From NCBI GenBank assembly GCA_016124255.1, contig WGOB01000052.1:1-62149 (forward strand): a DNA stretch of 62,149 nucleotides, given 5' to 3'. A program made the position numbers and the translations under genes. The notes beneath the pieces were generated by a model. That model saw only the letters and a list, made by a program, of their open reading frames with translations. It did not search any database and was not told the origin of the DNA. This DNA is from Alphaproteobacteria bacterium (GTDB lineage Bacteria > Pseudomonadota > Alphaproteobacteria > Caulobacterales > Aquidulcibacteraceae). Below are positions 36,548 through 46,770 of this stretch, in pieces (position 1 is the first letter of the stretch; every line of letters starts with the position of its first letter).

Positions 36548-38177
36548 GCCCGCTGGTCCCGGTTCTTCTTGTTATGCCGAATGGCGTACCTAACAGCGCT
36601 AGAATCAGAAAAAACACAAGCGGGGCCGTCAGATGGCCGAACTTGGTATAATATGTCGCAGGCAGCGCGGACGGCAGCGCCGCCTCTGCAAAATATACCC
36701 CTTTCGAGGTCTCCGCCACCGGTCGGCCGTAGGAATCGATGATCGCAGAAACGCCGCCCGACGCTGCGCGCGCGATCGGCAGGCCCTCCTCGATCGCACG
36801 GTAGCGTGTCATGGTGTAGTGCTGTTGCGGGCCGGTGCCGCCGCCGAACCACGCATCGTTCGAGAGCGACGCGATCCAGCCGGGCCGATCCGCGCCGCGC
36901 GGCGTCAGCCCGGTAAAAATCGCCTCATAGCAGATCAGCGCCACCACCGGCGGCGCGTCCGGCACGATCAACCGCCGCGGCGCGGGTCCCGCGCGAAAGC
37001 CCCGCCCGATCCGCGCCACCGGTTTTATGTTGGCCCATTCGATCAGCGAGTAGAGCGGAATAAACTCCCCGAACGGGACCAGCCGATGCTTGTCATAAAT
37101 CTGCGCGGCGTCGGGCAACCGCAGCCGCCCGGAGACGCCGTCGAGCACCGCGGCTGAGTTGTAGAACACGGGTTCATCGGCGCCGTTGAACGCGTAGCGC
37201 GAGAAGCCGATCACCAGCGCGCGATCGCCGAGCGCCTCGCCGATCGCCTGCTGCAGCCGCGCGTCGTCGAGCAGAAACGAGTTGAGCGCCGGTATCGCGC
37301 CCTCGGGCCAGACGACCACATTGGCGCGGTTCTCGTCAGGATCGCCGCTCGCAGCCGCAAGCATCGCCAACACCCGCAATTCCTGATCCGGCCGGTTCTC
37401 CCATTTCTCCGCCTCGCTGAGCCCCGGATCGACGACGCGCACGATCGGCCGCGATCCCGGCGCCGCCTCAACCGCTTGACCCAGCCGCTGCAGGCCCGCG
37501 CCCCACGCCAGCCCGACGCCGAGCAGCGCCGCAAAGAACGGCGCAAACCGCATCGCGCCCGGACGCGCATCCGTCAGCGTGGCGGGAGATGCAGCGACGA
37601 GAAGCGTGAGCGCTGTCAGCCCGTAGATTCCGATCGTCGAGGCGAGCTGCGAAACCGGCGCGCCGGCGGTCCAGATATAGCCCGCGAGATTCCACGGCAG
37701 CCCGCCGAACAGCACGCCGCGACCGACCTCCGCAAGGCCCGCCGCGATCGCAAAGACCCCGATGCGCCGCCAGTCGCGCCGCCAGAACCCGATCGCCAAC
37801 GCGAACGCTGCGCCCCAGAAAAACGCGAGGATCGCCGCCAACGCCAGCACGGCCGGTACGGCGAGCGCCGCAAACGTCTCCGCGTCGACTTGGAACGCGA
37901 AATAGACCCAGTGCAGCCCGACCGAGAACTGTCCAAGCCCGAACCAGAAGCCGCGCGCAAAAGCGGCGCGCCGCCGGCGCGGTTTCTCCGACGCTACGTC
38001 AAGCTGCCAGACCAGAAACGTGATCGCCGCGAAAAACGCCGGCTGCATGTGAAACGGCGCAAACCCCAGCGTCGCCAGCGCGCCGGCCGAGAACGACAGC
38101 GCATGCCCGCGCCATCCGTCCTGCGCAGCGATCCAGCGGTGCGGGGCCGACCACCCGGCGGTCTCGTTCGTCGTCAT
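36540..38177 (-). CDS. lnt: Apolipoprotein N-acyltransferase
   Basis: 545 residues from the ATG at 38177 (a TTG at 38204 is the alternative). Six to seven N-terminal membrane helices are followed by the periplasmic nitrilase-like domain. The catalytic residues are visible as Glu in VVWPEGAIP, Lys in YDKHRLVPFGEF and Cys in VALICYEAIF. It adds the third acyl chain to the N-terminal cysteine of lipoproteins, which several genes in this window encode. Part of the ybeY-corC-lnt-XRE run. Confidence 0.96.
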   Translation of the reverse strand: MTTNETAGWSAPHRWIAAQDGWRGHALSFSAGALATLGFAPFHMQPAFFAAITFLVWQLDVASEKPRRRRAAFARGFWFGLGQFSVGLHWVYFAFQVDAETFAALAVPAVLALAAILAFFWGAAFALAIGFWRRDWRRIGVFAIAAGLAEVGRGVLFGGLPWNLAGYIWTAGAPVSQLASTIGIYGLTALTLLVAASPATLTDARPGAMRFAPFFAALLGVGLAWGAGLQRLGQAVEAAPGSRPIVRVVDPGLSEAEKWENRPDQELRVLAMLAAASGDPDENRANVVVWPEGAIPALNSFLLDDARLQQAIGEALGDRALVIGFSRYAFNGADEPVFYNSAAVLDGVSGRLRLPDAAQIYDKHRLVPFGEFIPLYSLIEWANIKPVARIGRGFRAGPAPRRLIVPDAPPVVALICYEAIFTGLTPRGADRPGWIASLSNDAWFGGGTGPQQHYTMTRYRAIEEGLPIARAASGGVSAIIDSYGRPVAETSKGVYFAEAALPSALPATYYTKFGHLTAPLVFFLILALLGTPFGITRRTGTSGHE

Positions 38178-38211
38178 CGGCTGCGGGTTGGAGCCGCGCC
38201 GCAAGACGCCG

Positions 38212-39138
38212 TCAAGGGCGCGTCGGCGCCGGGGCTGCGTCTCGTGGCGCGGGACGCACGCGCACGCGCTTCACGCGCCGCGGATCGGCGTCCATGACTT
38301 CGAAATCGAAGCCGGCGGAATGGCGGATGATTTCGCCGCGCTGCGGCACCCGGCCCGCCAGCGTCACCACCAGGCCGCCGATCGTGTCGAATTCATCCTC
38401 ATGGTCCGGCAGCGACAGATCTTCCGCGCCGATCGCCGCGGCGACCTGTTCCACATCCGCACGCCCGTCCGCCTCCACGGCGCCGGACTTGGTCTCCACG
38501 AGCCCGCCGTCCTCGTCGTGTTCATCGTCGATCTCGCCGACGATCTGCTCAACAAGGTCTTCCATCGAGACGAGCCCGTCGGTCCCGCCATATTCATCCA
38601 CCACCAGCGCGAGATGGATTCGGCTCTGCTGCATCTTCAGGAACAGCGTCGATAATTTCATCGACGGCGGCACGAACAGGATTTCGCGCTTGATGCGCGT
38701 GAGGATGCGGTCGGTGAACTTCGCCTTGGCGTTTCCCTCCGTATCCGGAGCGATCTGCGCCACCACGTCGCGCACGTGCAACAGCCCGATCGGATCGTCG
38801 AGCGTGTCGCGATAGATCGGCAGCCGCGAATGCTGGCTCTCCGAGAAAATCTGCGCCGCCTCGCCGAGCGTGGCCGACGCCTCCACCGCCACGATCTCCG
38901 CGCGCGGGCGCATCGCGTCCTCCACGCGGAGCCGATCGAACCAGGCCGCCTTGAGGATCATGCTTCGCTGAGAGGCTTCTAGGTCCTCCCCGAGCGACTC
39001 GCGCGCGTGCAGCACGGCCGCGACATCGGCGGCCGCGCCGCCGTCGGCGCGGATCAGCCGCCGCGCCAGGCGCTTCCACAAGCTTCGTCGTGCAGGTTTG
39101 GTCGCGCCGTTTTCGGGCGCATCGCCAGCATCAGCCAT
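38212..39138 (-). CDS. CBS-pair / CorC_HlyC-domain protein (TlyC-like)
   Basis: 308 residues from the ATG at 39138, 2 nt after the ybeY stop. Two CBS domains (VEDAMRPRAEIVAVEA; MKLSTLFLKMQQSRIHLALV) precede the C-terminal CorC/HlyC domain (DTIGGLVVTLAGRVPQRGE). There are no membrane helices, unlike larger haemolysin-like proteins, so it is a cytoplasmic adenosine-nucleotide-sensing protein, suggested in relatives to affect metal or haemolysin-type functions. Position between ybeY and lnt is standard. Confidence 0.93.
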   Translation of the reverse strand: MADAGDAPENGATKPARRSLWKRLARRLIRADGGAAADVAAVLHARESLGEDLEASQRSMILKAAWFDRLRVEDAMRPRAEIVAVEASATLGEAAQIFSESQHSRLPIYRDTLDDPIGLLHVRDVVAQIAPDTEGNAKAKFTDRILTRIKREILFVPPSMKLSTLFLKMQQSRIHLALVVDEYGGTDGLVSMEDLVEQIVGEIDDEHDEDGGLVETKSGAVEADGRADVEQVAAAIGAEDLSLPDHEDEFDTIGGLVVTLAGRVPQRGEIIRHSAGFDFEVMDADPRRVKRVRVRPAPRDAAPAPTRP

Positions 39139-39140
39139 GG

Positions 39141-39614
39141 CTAGAATCCGCGCTCCTCCGCATAGGGGTCGGGCCATCCGATCGCCGCGAGAATCTCCCG
39201 CTCGCGCGTCTCCATGCGCGCCGCCGCGCCGTCATCGTCATGATCATAGCCCAAAAGATGCAGGAAGCCGTGAACGAGCAGGTGGGCCGCATGCTGGTCG
39301 ACGCTCTTGCCCTGCGCCCTCGCCTCGGCCTGGATCGTTTCGAGGGCGAGCGCGATGTCGCCGCGATGGCCCGCCTCGCCCTGCGCCGCGGGAAATGCGA
39401 GCACATTGGTCGCCGCCGCAACGCCCAGAAACTGGCCCTTGAGCGCCGCCAGACGCCCATTGTCGGCGAACAGCACGGTTACGCCGCCGCCGGCGCACTC
39501 CGCGCGGCCGGCTTCGCCCAGCGCACGCGATGCGAACGCCTCGACCTCCTCGACGAGCGCGCCGCGCCAGCGTTCATCCTCGACCACGCATTCGACGCAC
39601 AATCGGTCAGCCAT
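39141..39614 (-). CDS. ybeY: Endoribonuclease YbeY
   Basis: 157 residues from the ATG at 39614; it overlaps the phoH stop by 8 nt. The zinc site is HGFLHLLGYDHD (the H3xH5xH pattern of the family), preceded by NVLAFPAAQGE. It is a metal-dependent RNase acting in 16S rRNA 3'-end maturation and ribosome quality control. The longer frame starting at 39665 is inside phoH and is unlikely. Confidence 0.95.
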   Translation of the reverse strand: MADRLCVECVVEDERWRGALVEEVEAFASRALGEAGRAECAGGGVTVLFADNGRLAALKGQFLGVAAATNVLAFPAAQGEAGHRGDIALALETIQAEARAQGKSVDQHAAHLLVHGFLHLLGYDHDDDGAAARMETREREILAAIGWPDPYAEERGF

Positions 39615-40655
39615 CGCGGCGCCCGCCCTCGCGATCGGCGCGCCGTCGCGCTTCCTCGTCGTCATAGGCCTGGATGATCCGCGCCACGAGCCGGTGGCGC
39701 ACCACGTCCTGCGTTGCGAATCGGATCACGTCGACGCCGGCCAGCCCCTCCAGGATAGAGAGCGCATGCGCCAGTCCCGATTGCTCCGCACGCGGAAGAT
39801 CCGATTGCGAAGGATCGCCCGTCACCACCATGCGCGAGCCCTCGCCCAGCCGCGTCAGCACCATCTTCATTTGCAGCACGGTCGCGTTCTGCGCTTCATC
39901 CACGATCACGAACGCGTCCGCCAGCGTACGCCCGCGCATGAACGCCAGCGGCGCCACTTCGATCACCCGGCGTTCGCGCCGATTGCGCAAATCCGTCTCG
40001 CCCATCTGGCTGCGGAAAGCGTCCCAGATCGGCTGCAGATAGGGATCGACCTTCTCCGCCAGGTCGCCCGGCAGGTAGCCGAGCTTTTCGCCCGCCTCCA
40101 CCGCCGGCCGCGTCACCACGATCCGCGACACCCGCTCGGCTTTGAGCGCCTCCACGGCCGCGGCCACCGCCAGGAACGTCTTGCCCGTCCCGGCGGGGCC
40201 GACCCCGAAAATCAGATCGACGCCGTCGTCGCGCAGCGCTTCGACATAGTGCGCCTGTCGCGGCGTGCGCAGCGTCAGCCCGCCGATGCGCTGCAGCGGC
40301 CTTGGCCCTTCGCCGTCATCCTGGCCCGCATACGAGAACGCGATCGCGGCGCGGACGTCCTGATCGGCGACGCTCTTGCCGGCCCGCGCATGCGCCGCCA
40401 GCGTCTCCACGATCGACACCGCGCGTTTGAGCGCATCCCCTGCACCGGCCGCCGCCCGAAGACGAACGTCCGTACCCTGAGCATCAAGCACGACCGCGTA
40501 GCGCGGCTTGCCGCGCGCGCCGCCTGCCTCGCGGAAATCCTCCTGGATCAGCGCGAGATTCCGATGCAACGGGCCGCAAACCGCCTGCGCAATCTCCGCT
40601 GTGCGGAGCGGGACGACGTGCTCCAGGTCGCCGCCATCGCGTGCCGGGGTGTCGT

Positions 40656-40659
<4 letters not shown>
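39607..40659 (-). CDS. PhoH-family ATPase
   Basis: 350 residues, beginning with a GTG that overlaps the miaB stop (GTGA). An N-terminal KH-like region precedes the P-loop ATPase domain with [19 protein letters not shown], the [20 protein letters not shown] signature and Walker [18 protein letters not shown]. It is thought to act with YbeY in RNA metabolism. Order miaB-phoH-ybeY is conserved across alphaproteobacteria. Confidence 0.96.
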
Positions 40660-42032
<1,373 letters not shown>

Positions 42033-42112
42033 GGGAAACGGGGTAAATTCAGCAGCATGCTAACGCGGCGCCGCGGCAAAGTCGATGCGCGGCGCGAGAG
42101 GCGGGTGCACGT

Positions 42113-42544
42113 TCAGCGGGTGCGCCCTTTCTGTTGGGCCTCGTCGATCGGCACCCCGTAAAGCTCCAGCCGATGGTCGACGAGCTTGTAGCCAAGCCGC
42201 GCCGCGATCTCCTTTTGCAGCCGTTCGATCTCGGGGTCGACGAACTCCACCACCTTGCCGGTCTTCATATCGATCAGGTGGTCGTGGTGCGTCTCCGGCG
42301 TCTCTTCGTAGCGCGAGCGGCCGTCGCGGAAATCGTGCCGTTCGAGAATGCCGCTCTCTTCGAACAGCCGCACCGTGCGATAGACCGTCGCGATCGAGAT
42401 GCCGGGATCGACGGCCGCCGCGCGCCGGTGCAGCTCCTCCACGTCAGGATGGTCGTGGCTCGACGAAATGACCCGCGCAATGACCTTGCGCTGCTCGGTC
42501 ATGCGCATGCCTTTCTCGACGCAGAGCTTTTCGATTCGATCCAT
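42113..42544 (-). CDS. fur: Fur-family metalloregulator
   Basis: 143 residues. A winged helix (residues about 14-80, MTEQRKVIARVISSSHDHPD; ISIATVYRTVRLFEES) precedes the dimerisation domain with metal ligands in TPETHHDHLIDMKTGKVVEF. It lacks the C-terminal CxxC of structural-zinc Fur proteins. In alphaproteobacteria this locus encodes Fur or Mur (manganese-responsive); sequence alone does not settle which. It sits between rimI and miaB, as usual. Confidence 0.93.
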   Translation of the reverse strand: MDRIEKLCVEKGMRMTEQRKVIARVISSSHDHPDVEELHRRAAAVDPGISIATVYRTVRLFEESGILERHDFRDGRSRYEETPETHHDHLIDMKTGKVVEFVDPEIERLQKEIAARLGYKLVDHRLELYGVPIDEAQQKGRTR

Positions 42545-42643
42545 AGAATCCTCGCGGTCGTCCGTGTGGAGCGCCCGTTGCGCCCCGACATATGCGCGCG
42601 GTCGCTCGTGATGTCCAGAAACCCTAGCCGCCCGCTCGGATAT

Positions 42644-43081
42644 TCAGAGCGCAAGGCGCATGACGATCGCGTCATGGGCGCCCTGCGCATCGCGATAATA
42701 GCCAGCTCGCCGCCCGGCGATCGCAAATCCGGCGCACCGATAGAGCGCTTGCGCGGCTGCATTGTCGGCGCGCACTTCAAGGAAGAGGGCCGCTGCGCCC
42801 GCCGCTCGCGCCGCGCCGGCGGCGTCGGCAAGCAGCGCGCGTCCGACGCCGGCGCGCCGTCGCGCCGGCACAACGCCCATGGCGAGCACCTCGGCTTCGT
42901 CCGCAGCGATTTGCACCAGCGCAAATCCCGCCGGTTCAGGCGCCGCCGCCACGAGCCCAAATGTGGTTGGAAGCGCCAGAAGCCGCGCAAACGTGTCTTC
43001 CGGCCACGGCGCATCGAAGCACGCTGCGTGCAGCGCCGCGAAAATCGGCGGATGCCGCACGCGCTCGATGCGCAACCTCAC
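42644..43081 (-). CDS. rimI: Ribosomal-protein-alanine N-acetyltransferase-like GNAT
   Basis: 145 residues starting with GTG that overlaps the tsaB stop (GTGA). RimI features: WPEDTFARLL near the start, VLAMGVVPARRRAGVGRALL (acetyl-CoA loop) and FLEVRADNAAAQALYRCAGF. It probably acetylates the N-terminus of ribosomal protein S18 and other proteins. Gene order tsaB-rimI-fur is conserved. Confidence 0.93.
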   Translation of the reverse strand: MRLRIERVRHPPIFAALHAACFDAPWPEDTFARLLALPTTFGLVAAAPEPAGFALVQIAADEAEVLAMGVVPARRRAGVGRALLADAAGAARAAGAAALFLEVRADNAAAQALYRCAGFAIAGRRAGYYRDAQGAHDAIVMRLAL

Positions 43082-43713
43082 GGCGGATCCGAAAGTGGCG
43101 CGCGCAAATAGAGCGGCGTCGGCGGCGCCGAGGCCGGATCGAGCATCGCCCCGCGGATCGCAAGCGCGCGGATGTCGACGTGCGCCGCATCTTCCGCCGT
43201 TGCGCCGTCGATGCCCTGCGCGGTCACCGTCGCGCCCGGCCCGCGCAACACAAACGGCGCGCCGGCGGCAGCGTCGCGCAACGTCGCCGCCGCCACGGCG
43301 CGCTCTACGCGTTGCGGCGTCAAAACGGCGACGCCGTCACGATAGAGCGCCGCGTAGCACGCGCCTGGCGTGACGATCGTTGCGCCGCGCAGGCCGTCCC
43401 CGCCGCGCTCCAGCGCCAGCGCCTCCAGCGTGGAAACGCCAACGCATGGAATCGACAGCGCGAGCGACAATCCGCGCGCAAACGCCAGCCCGATCCGCAC
43501 CCCGGTGAAAGACCCCGGCCCCGTCGTCACCACAATGCGATCGAGCGCATCGAACGCAACGTCCGCCTCCGCCATCGCATCGCGCGCCATCAGCGCAATC
43601 CGTTCCGCCTGCCCGCGGGCCATCGCCTCGCTGCGCGCCGCCCTTACCCCGGCAGCGTCGGCGATCGCGACGGAGCACGCGTCAAGTGCCGCGTCCACCG
43701 CGAGAATGCGCAT
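43078..43713 (-). CDS. tsaB: tRNA threonylcarbamoyladenosine biosynthesis protein TsaB
   Basis: 211 residues from the ATG at 43713; an upstream open extension overlaps nifU and is rejected. The start MRILAVDAALDACSVAI and the motif TTGPGSFTGVRIGLAFARGL are characteristic. TsaB is the scaffold partner of TsaD in making t6A37 on tRNAs. It is short compared with some relatives but complete at both ends. It overlaps rimI by 4 nt. Confidence 0.94.
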   Translation of the reverse strand: MRILAVDAALDACSVAIADAAGVRAARSEAMARGQAERIALMARDAMAEADVAFDALDRIVVTTGPGSFTGVRIGLAFARGLSLALSIPCVGVSTLEALALERGGDGLRGATIVTPGACYAALYRDGVAVLTPQRVERAVAAATLRDAAAGAPFVLRGPGATVTAQGIDGATAEDAAHVDIRALAIRGAMLDPASAPPTPLYLRAPLSDPP

Positions 43714-43718
43714 GAGGG

Positions 43719-44297
43719 TCAGGCGTCCGCCTGCTCGACGGCCACGACCTCCGGCACATAGTGCCGGAGCATGTTTTCGATGCCCTGCTTCAGCGTCATC
43801 GCCGAGGAGGGGCACCCCGCGCATGCGCCCCGCATCGTCAAGCGCACGACGCCGTCTTCGTGATCCCACGAGTGGAAGAGCACGTCGCCCCCGTCGCGCG
43901 CGACCGCCGGGCGGATGCGCGTCTCGATGAGGTCCTTCAACTGCGCCACGATCTCGGCCGCCTCACCCTCGTAGACGCGCCCGTCGCCGTCCTCGCTCTC
44001 CGCCGTGGCGTCGTCGAGCAGCGTCGGCCGGCCGGCGACGTAATGCTCCATGATGGCGGCCAGCACATGCGGCTTGAGATGTTCCCATGCGAGCGCGTCG
44101 TCCTTGGTCGCCGTGATGAAGTCCGGCCCCAGATAGACGCGCCGCACGCCCTCCACGGCGAACACCGCCGCCGCCAGCGGCGATGCGGCCGCGGCCTCTT
44201 CGTTGGCGAACTCCCGCCCGCCGACCCCGAGCACATCGCGTCCGGGGAGGAATTTCAGGGTCTGCGGATTGGGGGTTGATTCAGTCTGGATGAACAT
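43719..44297 (-). CDS. NifU-family Fe-S scaffold (Nfu type)
   Basis: 192 residues from the ATG at 44297, with GAGAGG upstream. The Nfu N-terminal domain is FIQTESTPNPQTLKFLPG and the C-terminal NifU domain contains the cluster-binding CAGCPSSAMTLKQGIE (CxxC). It carries and transfers iron-sulfur clusters, plausibly to client enzymes such as MiaB, encoded nearby. tsaB starts 5 nt downstream. Confidence 0.95.
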   Translation of the reverse strand: MFIQTESTPNPQTLKFLPGRDVLGVGGREFANEEAAAASPLAAAVFAVEGVRRVYLGPDFITATKDDALAWEHLKPHVLAAIMEHYVAGRPTLLDDATAESEDGDGRVYEGEAAEIVAQLKDLIETRIRPAVARDGGDVLFHSWDHEDGVVRLTMRGACAGCPSSAMTLKQGIENMLRHYVPEVVAVEQADA

Positions 44298-44351
44298 GCC
44301 GGCCTCTCTCGCCATCTGGGCCCGCGCGCGGGCGCGATCAACCGGTTTCGC

Positions 44352-44870
44352 TCACGCCGCCGGCGGCGCTTGCGGCGCCGACGCGACGCCGCCGTCCGGT
44401 TCAGCCAGCGCGAGAAGCTGCTCACGCGGCAGCGCGCCTGGCACGATCAGCACCGGCACCGCCCGCGCGGCGAAGCTCTGCCCACGCGCCGCCAGCGTCA
44501 CCAGCGGACCCGGTCCCCCCGCCCCGGCGCCGGCCGCAAGCGCCAGCACCTTGATGCTAGGATCCTCGTCGATCAGCCGCTTGATCTCCGCCTTGAGGTC
44601 GCCCTCGCGGACGATAATTTCGACCGTGAGCCCGGATTCCGCCCAGACCTCGGCCGCATAGCGTTCCGCCAGCGCCTCGGCCGCATCGGCCGCCTGGCGC
44701 CGGATTTCCTCAGACACCGCAACCCATTCCGCTGGCGGGGTTGGCGCAATGACGCGCAGCAAGACAACGCCGGCGTCCGTGAGCTTGGCGCGGCGTGCGG
44801 CATAGGTCAGCGCCGCCGGAAACTCAGGACTTTCGTCCGCGATCACTAGATAACGAAAACGATCCGCCAT
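44352..44870 (-). CDS. Universal stress protein (UspA) family
   Basis: 172 residues from the ATG at 44870. The fold starts RYLVIADESPEFPAALTYAA, continues with VVLLRVIAPTPP and ends with KVLALAAGAGAGGPGPLV and PVLIVPGAL. The usual ATP-binding G-2x-G-9x-G(S/T) motif is weak, so nucleotide binding is uncertain. Its position between nifU and trpS is common. An open frame upstream to 44993 lacks support. Confidence 0.87.
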   Translation of the reverse strand: MADRFRYLVIADESPEFPAALTYAARRAKLTDAGVVLLRVIAPTPPAEWVAVSEEIRRQAADAAEALAERYAAEVWAESGLTVEIIVREGDLKAEIKRLIDEDPSIKVLALAAGAGAGGPGPLVTLAARGQSFAARAVPVLIVPGALPREQLLALAEPDGGVASAPQAPPAA

Positions 44871-45038
44871 GGCGTCACCTGCCCGTCGCCTTGTTCGCCG
44901 CGCGCCAGCGGAAAACGACGACTTGGGCGCTTCGTCCCGATACTTAAGTCGGCGCGGCCAAGAAGGCCAGCATCTATCCGAGTCCGCGCGCATGCGGCGA
45001 TGGGGCGCCGCGGCGTAGAACTGCCCGGGTACGGATGA

Positions 45039-45530
45039 TTAGTGTGTGTGACCCCGGCGCGAACCCAGAGCCGGCCGCTCGACCCCGGCCTCCACCTCGA
45101 CGCGCCCCGCACGCGCGAACTCCAACACCAGCGGCAGCGCATCGCCTTCGCGGAGCGTCTCGGCGATGCCGATCACCATCAGATGGCGCCCGCCCGGTGC
45201 GAATGTGACCATGCCGCCGGCCGGGATCGGCACGCCGCCCTCGATCCGCTGCATCCGCATCACCCCGCCGTCGAGTTCGACGGTCTCGTGAATCTCGACC
45301 CGCGCGGCGCCGACGACGCTCACGCCGATCAGCCGGTCCGGCGTGTCGCCCACATTCCTGAGCGTCAGATAGCCCGCCGTGACGTCGCTGCCGTTGGCCG
45401 GCGGCGCGAGAATTGGATGCCCGATCCGGATCGATCCTGACGCGTAATCATGCGCAGCCGCCCGCGGCGCGGTGAGGTGCACGGCGCTCGCCGCGGCGAC
45501 GCTGAGCAAAAGCGTGAAGAGGAAACGCAT
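45039..45530 (-). CDS. Periplasmic copper chaperone PCu(A)C
   Basis: 163 residues with a signal peptide (about 1-26). The Cu(I)-binding ligands appear in RVEIHETVELDGGVMRM and GGRHLMVIG (His, Met, then HxM), and the mature protein has the cupredoxin-like fold of the family. It delivers copper to cytochrome oxidase. It lies between trpS and usp and appears to be an addition to the otherwise conserved gene order. The C-terminus is His-containing (RRGHTH). Confidence 0.9.
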   Translation of the reverse strand: MRFLFTLLLSVAAASAVHLTAPRAAAHDYASGSIRIGHPILAPPANGSDVTAGYLTLRNVGDTPDRLIGVSVVGAARVEIHETVELDGGVMRMQRIEGGVPIPAGGMVTFAPGGRHLMVIGIAETLREGDALPLVLEFARAGRVEVEAGVERPALGSRRGHTH

Positions 45531-45536
45531 CGCTTC

Positions 45537-46586
45537 CTAGGCGCCCCAGAATCCGACGATTTTGCGGACGTCGGCCATGACCGGTTCGGCGATTGAGGCC
45601 GCTCTTTCCGCGCCGTCCTTGAGAATCTGATCGAGCGCCGCTTCGTCGGCCAGGAGCCGCCTGAGTTCAGCCGCGAGAGGCGCGAGCTTCGCCACGAGCG
45701 CCTCCGCCAGCGCGGGCTTGAACGCGCCGAAGCCCTTGCCGCCCCAGTCCGCCAGCACGGCCTCCAAGGACGCGCCCGTCGTCGATGCATAGATTCCGAC
45801 GAGGTTCTCCACTTCCGGCCGTCCGGCCAGTCCCTCTTTCGTCTCCGGCAACGGCTGCGGATCAGTCGTTGCGCGCTTGATCTTGTTCGCGATCGCGTCC
45901 GCGTCGTCGGTGAGGTTGATCCGCGACATGTCCGATGGATCGGACTTCGACATCTTCTTCGATCCGTCGCGCAGGCTCATGATCCGCGCGCCGGGGCCCT
46001 CGATCAGCGAGTCCGGCAGCGGGAAGAACGCCGGCGCTCCCGACGGCGCGCCGAAATCGTTGTTGAACTTTTGGGCGATGTCGCGCGCCAGTTCCAGGTG
46101 CTGCTTCTGATCCTCGCCGACCGGCACGTGCGTGGCCTTGTAGACGAGGATGTCCGCCGCCTGCAGCACCGGATAGTCGAACAGCCCCACGCTCATCCTC
46201 TCGGAATGCTTGCCGGCCTTGTCCTTGAACTGCGTCATGCGCTCAAGCCATCCCATCCGCGCCACGCAATTGAACACCCATGCGAGCTCCGCATGCGCGC
46301 GCACGGCCGATTGCACGAAGATGATCGAGCGCTTCGGATCGACGCCGGCCGCAAGATACGCCGCCGCGACTTCGCGCGAACGGTCGGCCAGCGTCTTGGG
46401 ATCATGATCCGCCGTCATCGCGTGCAGATCGACGACGCAATAGATGCAGTCCGCGAAGCGCTCCTGCAGCGCTACGAACTTCACCAGCGCGCCGAGATAA
46501 TTGCCCAGATGCAGCCCGTTGGTCGGCTGCATGCCGGAGAACACGCGCTGCGGGCCGGCATAGGCCGGCGGGGGTTGGTCGCTCAT
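45537..46586 (-). CDS. trpS: Tryptophanyl-tRNA synthetase
   Basis: 349 residues from the ATG at 46586; an open frame reaching 46853 passes through the dispersed repeat and is rejected. The class I motifs are GLHLGNYLG (HIGH equivalent) and KKMSKSD (KMSKS). It charges tRNA-Trp. The PCuAC gene starts 6 nt after its stop. Repeat copy B lies just upstream of the start. Confidence 0.96.
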   Translation of the reverse strand: MSDQPPPAYAGPQRVFSGMQPTNGLHLGNYLGALVKFVALQERFADCIYCVVDLHAMTADHDPKTLADRSREVAAAYLAAGVDPKRSIIFVQSAVRAHAELAWVFNCVARMGWLERMTQFKDKAGKHSERMSVGLFDYPVLQAADILVYKATHVPVGEDQKQHLELARDIAQKFNNDFGAPSGAPAFFPLPDSLIEGPGARIMSLRDGSKKMSKSDPSDMSRINLTDDADAIANKIKRATTDPQPLPETKEGLAGRPEVENLVGIYASTTGASLEAVLADWGGKGFGAFKPALAEALVAKLAPLAAELRRLLADEAALDQILKDGAERAASIAEPVMADVRKIVGFWGA

Positions 46587-46607
46587 CGTTGCGCTCTTAA
46601 GTCCAGG

Positions 46608-46718
46608 CCTCATTCCGGGCGAGCCGCGCGAAGCGCGGTGAGACCCGGAACCCAGAGGTCTCAAGCGCGAGCCCGCGATCCTGGGTTCCGGGTCTCGCTT
46701 CGCTCGCCCGGAATGAGG
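46608..46718. repeat. Palindromic dispersed repeat, copy B
   Basis: Perfect 17-bp outer arms: 46608-46624 (CCTCATTCCGGGCGAGC) and 46702-46718 (GCTCGCCCGGAATGAGG). The inner arms GACCCGGAACCCAG and CTGGGTTCCGGGTC are also complementary. It occupies the gap between murJ and trpS, 22 nt upstream of the trpS start. It is the same family as the copy at 5409-5512. Confidence 0.8.
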
Positions 46719-46770
46719 GTTTCCGGAGGTTGCATATTGAAAAAACCCGCGCCGCGCCAGCGCCGGAACC

